Made by a program: the position numbers and the translations under genes. Source: Magnetovibrio sp. (lineage in GTDB: Bacteria > Pseudomonadota > Alphaproteobacteria > Rhodospirillales > Magnetovibrionaceae). From it: a DNA stretch of 9,547 nt. The notes beneath the pieces are model-generated. The model was not told where the DNA came from. It did not search any database and saw only the letters and a program-made list of their open reading frames with translations. How positions within the stretch are numbered: position 1 is the first letter of the stretch; each line of letters begins with the position of its first letter. Shown here in pieces: positions 4,815 through 9,547 of the stretch. The stretch lies in contig JAESSV010000131.1 of the NCBI GenBank assembly GCA_016763895.1, positions 1 to 9,547 of the forward strand, read 5' to 3'.

Positions 4815-6857
4815 TTACCTTTCTTTATGTTTCAAATCATGCACGAAAGATGTGCTTGAAATGGGTAAAAATACATTGAACACACTGCCTTCATTCAACG
4901 TGCTCGTTACTTTCAACACGCCGCCATGGCGCATGGAAATTCCATTGACCATGGACAAGCCAAGCCCGGTCCCCCGCCCCAAGCCCTTGGTTGTAAAAAA
5001 TGGATCAAAAATTTGCGACATAATTTTAGAATCAATGCCGCTGCCATTATCGCTGACGCTTATTTTGGCATAATGATCATGCACCAAATCGCTGCTGCTA
5101 TCACAATCAACGTCTTGGCGATCCACCTGACTTAAACAGACCGTAATTTGGCCGGATTTTTCACCGATGGCATCTACGGCATTGGACGTGATGTTCAACA
5201 ACATCGCTTCAATTTGTGACGCATCTCCGATGATTTGCCCCGTTTGTTGATCTAAATTCACGTCCAAGCGAATGGTTGAGGGCACGGATGATTCAAACAG
5301 CGCAAGCGAGGTGTGAAGCAAACGGCAAATGTCGAAAGATTCCATATTCGGTTCATCTTGACGAGAATACAGCAAGATCTGATTGCACAGCGCCCGACCG
5401 CGACGGCTAACATCCAGAAACAATTGCATGCGCCCATGGATCGGAGAATTTTCGGGCATTTCGTTCAGGGTAACTTCGCTCAACAATAAAATAGGTTGGA
5501 AAATGTTGTTAAACGAGTGCGCGACGCCCCCGGCCAAGTTGCCCAAAGCCAGCATTTTTTGAGTATGACGTTTTTCCAGTTCGGCTTGTTTGTATTCCGT
5601 AATATCCGTGATGGCGCCCTGATAGCCCATAAACTGTCCATGTTCATCGAAAAAAGGCAGGCCAGACGCTTGAAGAAAAATGGTTTCGCTGTCCGTAACC
5701 TTTACAGAAAATTCAAATTGCCGATAGGCGGTGCGGCTGACAAGGCATTCCTTAAATCTTTTATAGGCATCCTCTTCAACACTCACTTCCGGCAAATGCA
5801 AGAAATGGAAGATGGATAAGTCCTCAATAAAATTGATATAAGATAAACTTCGCGCCACTTCTAAGAAGTGCGGTGACATCTTAACGATGTGAAATTCTTT
5901 GTTCAATTCCCAGAACCAGTCGGAGGCCACCTCAAACAAGTTGAGCAATCGCCGTTCGCTGGTCCGTAGATTTTGATTCACAAAGGCAAGCTCTTGCGTC
6001 CGTTCAGACACCAATTCTTGTAAGTTTTCTTCCCGCTCTCCCAGTTGTTCAACAAACAATCCTAATGCTTCTCCCATATCGGTGATTTCATTATGACCCG
6101 AACATGGAATTTCTCCGCTTTTTTCGCCCTCAACAACTTTGCGCATGGCCCGTTGAATAGCGACCACCCGGCGGCTCACATTCTGGTCCAAATAAAGCCC
6201 AACCAAAATCGCAAACAAGACTGCGACCAAAGAATAAACGGCCATGATCCAAATTTGCTTGCGAATTTGGATCATGGTATCGGTCAACAACACTTTGATT
6301 TCATTTGAAATAAAAGCGGCCAGTTCGGCCATCGAATCGGTCATCCGTTCGGCATCACGTTTATGCACATTCAACAACCGTTCGACGTTTTGAACCAAAA
6401 CATTATCTTGCGAAGATCCAATCATGAAGGGATGCCCGTCGCGTTGGGCCAAGGCGTCAACAGCAGCCGTCAAATCTTGATAGCTTTTTCGCAAAGCAAC
6501 TTTGTTTTTTTCAATTCTTTTTAACTTAGTGGAATCAAAGCCTTTATCTGCGAGCACCTTCAGTTGACGTTCCAGCCATTCAAACTGATCGTCAATACGA
6601 TTTACAAAAGCGATACGTGCCCATTTATCATTGGTTAAGACAACTCCAGAAGCCCCCTTGGCGATGCTTTCTCCGTGGCGAGCCACTTCATAGGCCGCGA
6701 TCAGGACCGGGAAGTTTTCGGTTTGTAATTGCGCCAGCCGTTTTTCATGCTGAAGTAAAATGCTGACGTCCCAAAGACTCGAGAACGATCCCGCTAACGC
6801 CAAGAAAAAAAACGCTCCAATCAGACGGAGTCTGATGCTAATTCGCTTCTTCTCCAT
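4815..6857 (-). CDS. PAS-domain sensor histidine kinase with short TorS-like periplasmic sensor (HK2)
   Basis: Inner-membrane sensor kinase of 680 residues. Order: membrane segment about 12-34; periplasmic helical sensor about 35-202; second membrane segment about 203-223; HAMP about 224-275; coiled-coil linker about 272-300; PAS domain with following PAC-like segment about 300-425 (ending GAITDITEYKQAE); HisKA-like domain with H-box GGVAHSFNNIFQPI and phospho-acceptor H447; HATPase with N-box NITSNAVDAI (N559), G1 DNGSGI (603-608), F-box FDPFFTTK (617-624) and G2 GRGTGLGLSMV (627-637). The residue after H447 is serine where most relatives have Asp or Glu. The sensor start (48-96, ending IDDQFEWLE) aligns gap-free with HK1, and the GFDST segment recalls TorS, but the sensor is about 100 residues shorter than that of HK1. 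It has no receiver of its own; one is encoded 4 bases downstream. The start ATG 6857 has GAGGA 10 bases upstream. The gene is divergent from SBP2, a likely sensing partner (inference). Confidence 0.95.
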   Translation of the reverse strand: MEKKRISIRLRLIGAFFFLALAGSFSSLWDVSILLQHEKRLAQLQTENFPVLIAAYEVARHGESIAKGASGVVLTNDKWARIAFVNRIDDQFEWLERQLKVLADKGFDSTKLKRIEKNKVALRKSYQDLTAAVDALAQRDGHPFMIGSSQDNVLVQNVERLLNVHKRDAERMTDSMAELAAFISNEIKVLLTDTMIQIRKQIWIMAVYSLVAVLFAILVGLYLDQNVSRRVVAIQRAMRKVVEGEKSGEIPCSGHNEITDMGEALGLFVEQLGEREENLQELVSERTQELAFVNQNLRTSERRLLNLFEVASDWFWELNKEFHIVKMSPHFLEVARSLSYINFIEDLSIFHFLHLPEVSVEEDAYKRFKECLVSRTAYRQFEFSVKVTDSETIFLQASGLPFFDEHGQFMGYQGAITDITEYKQAELEKRHTQKMLALGNLAGGVAHSFNNIFQPILLLSEVTLNEMPENSPIHGRMQLFLDVSRRGRALCNQILLYSRQDEPNMESFDICRLLHTSLALFESSVPSTIRLDVNLDQQTGQIIGDASQIEAMLLNITSNAVDAIGEKSGQITVCLSQVDRQDVDCDSSSDLVHDHYAKISVSDNGSGIDSKIMSQIFDPFFTTKGLGRGTGLGLSMVNGISMRHGGVLKVTSTLNEGSVFNVFLPISSTSFVHDLKHKER
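6242..6277. repeat. 14-bp perfect inverted repeat inside HK2
   Basis: CCATGATCCAAATT (6242-6255) and AATTTGGATCATGG (6264-6277) are exact reverse complements around an 8-base loop. On the coding (minus) strand it spans codons 194-206, encoding MIQIRKQIWIMA at the entry to the second membrane segment. A perfect match of this length is very unlikely by chance and would give a stable mRNA hairpin or DNA cruciform. It is not followed by a T-run, so it is not an ordinary intrinsic terminator. Confidence 0.9.
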
Positions 6858-6915
6858 TTCAGAACCATCCTCAAAATCAACAATGATGTCACTCTATTTT
6901 TAATTGTGCCCTTCG

Positions 6916-6931
6916 TTGCAACAATTTGCAA
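6916..6931. promoter_or_regulatory. Paired TTGCAA palindromes, possible operator
   Basis: TTGCAA, itself a palindrome, occurs at 6916-6921 and 6926-6931, exactly 10 bases apart, so both copies face the same side of the helix. They lie in the 129-base gap between divergent HK2 and SBP2, and the second copy coincides with the proposed -35 box of SBP2. A shared regulator site is plausible (inference). Confidence 0.4.
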
Positions 6932-6954
6932 ATGTTACTCCTTAAATCTATGAT
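6926..6954 (+). promoter_or_regulatory. Candidate sigma-70 promoter for SBP2
   Basis: TTGCAA (6926-6931) and TATGAT (6949-6954) are separated by the preferred 17 bases. The -10 box matches five of six consensus positions and the -35 box four of six. Transcription would start near 6961, giving a leader of roughly 25 bases that contains the GAGAG ribosome site (6975-6979). Confidence 0.5.
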
Positions 6955-6986
6955 ATTTATTGCACATTATTTAAGAGAGATACCAT

Positions 6987-8048
6987 ATGCCTGTAACCGT
7001 AATAGGGTTCGTTCGTTTTCTGACCCTCCTCACCTTATTTGTAAACGTCCTTTTGTTGAGCTCTACGCACCAAGCGTTGGCGAATGCGACACTTGACAAG
7101 GTCATCTTGCGCCAGCACCTTTTGTGCAGCACAGCGGGGCAGCTGTATGCCGGCCGTGACTATAAAAAAACAGGTGATATTTCTGGCTTTGACCGAGACT
7201 TCTGCCGGGCGATCGCCGCCGCCGTGTTAAAAAATTCTTCTGCTATTAAGTTCGTTTTTTTGGGGACCAGTAATCGCTTTCAGGCTCTTCAGGAAAAAGC
7301 CGTGGATGTCTTGATCAGCTCAACCACATGGACACTCACCCGCGACGCAAGCCTGGGCCTGCATTTCGCCGCCATAAATTTTTATGATGGTCAGGGCTTT
7401 GTGGCCCATAAAAGTTTTGGCATTCATCGTTTAGCCGATCTAAAAACCTTAAAAAAGAAGGCTACGGTTTGTGTGGAAAAAAACACCACCACCCAAATAA
7501 ACGTCAAAAATTATATCAAGACTCATAACTTACCCATTGAAATTGTTGAGTTTAATGTCTTTGAAGAGCTCCGTTATGCCTTTGTTTCGAATCGTTGTGA
7601 TTTTTTCACGGCGGACCAGTCGTTCTTGATCGAATTTCTCGTCTCTGAAACACCTTCCCCGGAAGATTATGTTATTTTGGAAGATATCATTTCCAAAGAA
7701 CCCCTTTCCCTCGTCGTACGAGACGACGATGCCAACTGGTTCAACATCGTACGCTGGACCGTTTTTGCTTTGATCCAAGCCGAAGAACTGGGCATTTCAT
7801 CCACGAATGCCGACACGCTTAAGCGGTCGGGGACTGTGGATCAGAAACGGCTTTTGGGAACCTTGCCGGGCGTCGGAAAACCGTTGGGGCTCGACGATGA
7901 ATGGATCTATAGAATCATCAAATCCGTTGGAAATTACGGGGAAATTTTTGCCCGAAATTTTGGCGCCAAAACGCCCTATAATTTGAAGCGCGGGGCCAAC
8001 CGTTTGTGGACCCAGGGTGGGCTTTTGTACGCCCCACCTTTTAATTAA
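6987..8048 (+). CDS. Periplasmic amino-acid-binding protein, AapJ/BztA-like (SBP2)
   Basis: Complete secreted solute-binding protein of 353 residues, close to the usual 340 of AapJ/BztA proteins. The signal peptide is 1-32 (hydrophobic 9-25, cleavage QALA|N). Landmarks: GFDRDFCRAIAAAVL (67-81), TTWTLTRD (113-120), NFYDGQGFVAH (131-141), CVEKNTTT (162-169), RCDFFTADQS (203-212), ISKEPLSLVVRDDD (235-248), AEELGI (265-270), GNYGEIFARNFG (315-326) and the family's C-terminal RGANRLWTQGGLLYAPPFN. Cysteines 47, 73, 162 and 204 match SBP1. The TAD motif keeps the Asp that binds the ligand amino group in this fold. The start ATG 6987 has GAGAG 7 bases upstream. The gene stands alone: a terminator follows about 50 bases after the stop and no AapQMP-like permease or ATPase is adjacent, unlike a normal aap operon. 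Divergent placement next to HK2 mirrors SBP1-HK1. It may feed a remote transporter or act as ligand sensor for HK2 (inference). Confidence 0.94.
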   Translation: MPVTVIGFVRFLTLLTLFVNVLLLSSTHQALANATLDKVILRQHLLCSTAGQLYAGRDYKKTGDISGFDRDFCRAIAAAVLKNSSAIKFVFLGTSNRFQALQEKAVDVLISSTTWTLTRDASLGLHFAAINFYDGQGFVAHKSFGIHRLADLKTLKKKATVCVEKNTTTQINVKNYIKTHNLPIEIVEFNVFEELRYAFVSNRCDFFTADQSFLIEFLVSETPSPEDYVILEDIISKEPLSLVVRDDDANWFNIVRWTVFALIQAEELGISSTNADTLKRSGTVDQKRLLGTLPGVGKPLGLDDEWIYRIIKSVGNYGEIFARNFGAKTPYNLKRGANRLWTQGGLLYAPPFN

Positions 8049-8095
8049 GCTCACCTATTAATTTAAGATAACCGACACAAAAAGCTTGGTTTAAC

Positions 8096-8135
8096 ACCCA
8101 TGATTGTGCGGGCAACACCCTGCACAGGGGTTTTT
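8096..8135 (+). terminator. Intrinsic terminator of SBP2
   Basis: TGTGC-GGG (8105-8112) pairs with CCC-T-GCACA (8118-8126) around the loop CAACA, with one bulged T. ACCC (8096-8099) can extend the stem by pairing with GGGT (8128-8131). A T-run continues through 8135. It lies about 50 bases after the SBP2 stop, so SBP2 is probably a single-gene transcript. Confidence 0.7.
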
Positions 8136-8196
8136 ATGTGTTAAAACAGTCATGGACACCTCATTTGTGCTATGGAATAATCAGACGTAACGGAAA

Positions 8197-8230
8197 AGAA
8201 CATCCAAATGTGTTCAGAAGAATATGTTCT
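8197..8230. repeat. 7-bp inverted repeat AGAACAT/ATGTTCT
   Basis: AGAACAT (8197-8203) and ATGTTCT (8224-8230) are perfect reverse complements around 20 bases, in the non-coding gap. TGTTC also occurs between them (8211-8215). It could be an operator or part of a folded transcript; the function is unknown. Confidence 0.35.
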
Positions 8231-8331
8231 GCAACACTTTGAAAATCGAATATATCGGGCCTCAATTAAAACCATAATTTTATGAACCCAGTCAAACGTG
8301 AAGGCTCTGCATCTGGATGCCTTGAACGTGG

Positions 8332-8356
8332 GCAACCATCCTGTTCGGTTGTTTTT
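8332..8356 (+). terminator. Weak terminator-like hairpin with T-run
   Basis: GCAACC (8332-8337) can pair with GGTTGT (8347-8352, one G-U pair) around a 9-base loop, followed by Ts to 8356. It is weaker than the SBP2 terminator and has no annotated gene before it, so it may end a small unannotated transcript or be fortuitous. Confidence 0.25.
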
Positions 8357-8399
8357 GGCTGCTTTGAGGTAAGGGCTACAAATGCCACAGAGGTTATCA

Positions 8400-8427
8400 T
8401 TGCGTAACCAAGTGTTTGTAATATAAA
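8400..8427 (+). promoter_or_regulatory. Candidate promoter for the ABC transporter gene
   Basis: TTGCGT (8400-8405) and TATAAA (8422-8427) are spaced 16 bases. The -10 box matches five of six consensus positions, the -35 only three. Transcription would begin near 8434, leaving about 24 bases before the ATG at 8458. Confidence 0.3.
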
Positions 8428-8457
8428 GAAGAAACTAGGGGTCGTCGTACTTAAGTT

Positions 8458-9547
8458 ATGAATGAAATCGTCAAACGTTTGCTCAGGGAAAGATTTTGGG
8501 CAGGGGAGCTTCTCGCATCTGCTTTTCTGTCTAACATTCTGGCCTTGGCATCATCCTTATATGTGATGCAGGTCTTAAACCGGTATGTGTCCAACGGTGT
8601 AGATTCCACCTTGGTGACCTTAACCGTAGGGACAATGATTGCCATTGGTTTGGAATTTGGGTTTCGCAAATCCGTCATAACCTTGTGCGTGACATCAACA
8701 AAAAACCCAATGAAGAAATTGCGCTGGCTGTATTTTCGGTACTGACCCAAGCCCAAGTCTTTGCCATATCGCAACTGGATGCGTCCAAGCGACGCGAAAT
8801 CATCAGCGGTGTGACAGAGGTCGAAAATGCTTATACGCCGTCCAACGTCAACACCATTTTAGATGTTCCGTTTTCCATCATTTTCTTGATCGTGCTCGCT
8901 ATGTTCAGTTGGGCCTTGGCCTTTATTACTGTTTTGTTCATCGGCTTCATTATGTTTCACACCATGGTCAAGTCTTCGAACATTCGCGACACCACCCAAG
9001 ACATGAAAAGCAGTGCGGCACAAACCGGATCCATTATTGAAACGGCCAATCGGGAAATCGAAACGGTGCGCGGGTTTAATGCAGCGCAATACCTCAAAGA
9101 AAAATGGCTGGAAAAATCGGACGACGTCACCGAACTGCGCGATAAAATTGGATCGAACCAGGGTTTGATTCAGACCGTGACCCAAAGCAGCACGGCCATC
9201 ATGAGCGCCTTGGTCATTGCCGTCGGAGCCATTTTGGTGGTGGGCGGTAATTTAGATTCTGGCATGTTGATCGCGTGTAACATTCTTGCCACGCGGGCCT
9301 TGCAACCGTTTGGGCGCTTTGCGGGCCTGCGTTCCGCCTTTGAAAAAGCCAACAATGCCATGGCCTTGCTGACCGAATTTATGACCTTGCCGCTGGAATC
9401 TGAACGCGGATTGGCTAAGAAGAATTATACCGGGTCCATAGAATTTCGAGACGTTGCCTTTTTCTACCCCGGCAGCTCTACCCCCCTTTATGAATCGCTC
9501 AACATAAACTTGGCTGCGGGATCATCGGTTTTTGTGGTGGGCGAAAG
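8458..9547 (+). pseudogene. Type I secretion ABC transporter (LapB/PrtD-like), frameshifted, 3' end outside window
   Basis: Inner-membrane permease/ATPase of type I secretion systems, which export unfolded proteins such as RTX proteins or adhesins with a periplasmic adaptor and an outer-membrane channel. The first frame (8458-8745) encodes 95 residues with membrane helices (LLASAFLSNILALASSLYVM and STLVTLTVGTMIAIGLEF), then drifts into unrelated sequence after GFR and stops at TGA 8743. From 8667 the -1 frame continues the family sequence with QIRHNLVRDINKKPNEE and stays open to the window end. It contains the rest of the membrane domain (about 8865-9255), LATRALQPFGRFAGLRSAFEKA, then the start of the ATPase domain (GSIEFRDVAFFYP). 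The window ends at VVGE, just before Walker A. One missing C in CGC|CAA at 8667 explains the break; a sequencing error is equally possible. No C39-peptidase-like domain precedes the membrane domain, so the start is PrtD-like. ATG 8458 has a poor ribosome site; an in-frame TAA lies 4 bases upstream. Confidence 0.85.
8700..8706 (+). other. Slippery heptamer A AAA AAC in the frameshifted ABC gene
   Basis: A (8700), AAA (8701-8703) and AAC (8704-8706) fall exactly as X XXY YYZ in the frame that starts at 8458. A -1 slip here would enter the long downstream frame as KKPNEE, the family sequence. The heptamer is simply the Lys-Lys-Pro codons of the ancestral frame, so rescue by slippage is possible but may be accidental. 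Confidence 0.45.

Larger units (their letters stand above)
8049..8457. other. Non-coding gap between SBP2 and the ABC transporter gene
   Basis: These 409 bases contain no ORF with recognisable protein features. Contents in order: the SBP2 terminator (8096-8135), inside a wider 8-bp inverted repeat TTTAACAC (8090-8097) / GTGTTAAA (8138-8145); a 7-bp inverted repeat at 8197-8230; a weaker hairpin with T-run at 8332-8356; and a candidate promoter at 8400-8427. The stretch 8150-8330 is otherwise unexplained. Confidence 0.5.

Noticed and set aside
7711..7729. 7-bp inverted repeat TCGTCGT/ACGACGA inside SBP2
   Set aside because: It is short, in coding sequence, and made of simple repeated Asp/Arg-type codons; chance is a sufficient explanation.
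8458..8745. A complete 95-residue membrane protein
   Set aside because: Its last 25 residues are unlike the exporter family, while the overlapping -1 frame gives the expected continuation, so it is the N-terminal piece of a frameshifted transporter.
8859..9185. Minus-strand open frame of 108 residues
   Set aside because: Antisense to the membrane domain of the ABC exporter; no recognisable protein features.
1..9547. CRISPR array, tRNA, rRNA, insertion sequence or phage genes
   Set aside because: I found no regularly spaced repeats, no cloverleaf or rRNA-like sequence, no transposase motifs and no terminal inverted repeats with target duplications.

Overview
The window looks like a chromosomal stretch of an alphaproteobacterium, probably a Rhodospirillales-type Gram-negative. 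The evidence is two AapJ/BztA-like periplasmic L-amino-acid binding proteins, a hybrid histidine kinase with the SHDLRQPLQAL H-box common in that group, and a LapB/PrtD-type secretion ABC transporter. The species assignment is inference; there is no rRNA or tRNA here.

Layout. 1-997 (-): amino-acid binding protein 1 (SBP1), cut by the left edge. 1118-3502 (+): hybrid histidine kinase HK1, divergent from SBP1. 3517-4155 (-): NarL/LuxR-type response regulator, convergent with HK1. 4156-4453: AT-rich gap with dyads. 4454-4810 (-): stand-alone receiver protein. 4815-6857 (-): PAS-containing histidine kinase HK2, in an operon with the receiver. 6987-8048 (+): amino-acid binding protein 2 (SBP2), divergent from HK2. 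8049-8457: non-coding gap holding a good terminator. 8458-9547 (+): type I secretion ABC transporter, interrupted by an apparent one-base deletion and cut by the right edge before Walker A.

The main observation is a repeated design. Each secreted amino-acid binding protein is transcribed divergently from a membrane histidine kinase, across a gap of 120-130 bases. Both kinases carry the same kind of periplasmic sensor start, which aligns without gaps over about 49 residues and resembles the TorS sensor helical bundle. No ABC permease or ATPase for amino-acid uptake is visible. I infer that SBP1 and SBP2 may act as ligand-sensing partners of HK1 and HK2, as TorT does for TorS, but with a polar-amino-acid-binding (SBP_bac_3) fold. 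Phosphate could pass from HK1 to its own receiver and the LuxR-type regulator, and from HK2 to the small receiver. The LuxR-type regulator is the only DNA-binding output in view and may serve both kinases.

Notable sequence structures are a perfect 14-bp inverted repeat inside HK2 just before its second membrane segment, a 9-bp one inside HK1 just after its second membrane segment, several promoter-region palindromes, and an in-frame A AAA AAC slippery heptamer downstream of the frameshift in the ABC transporter gene.
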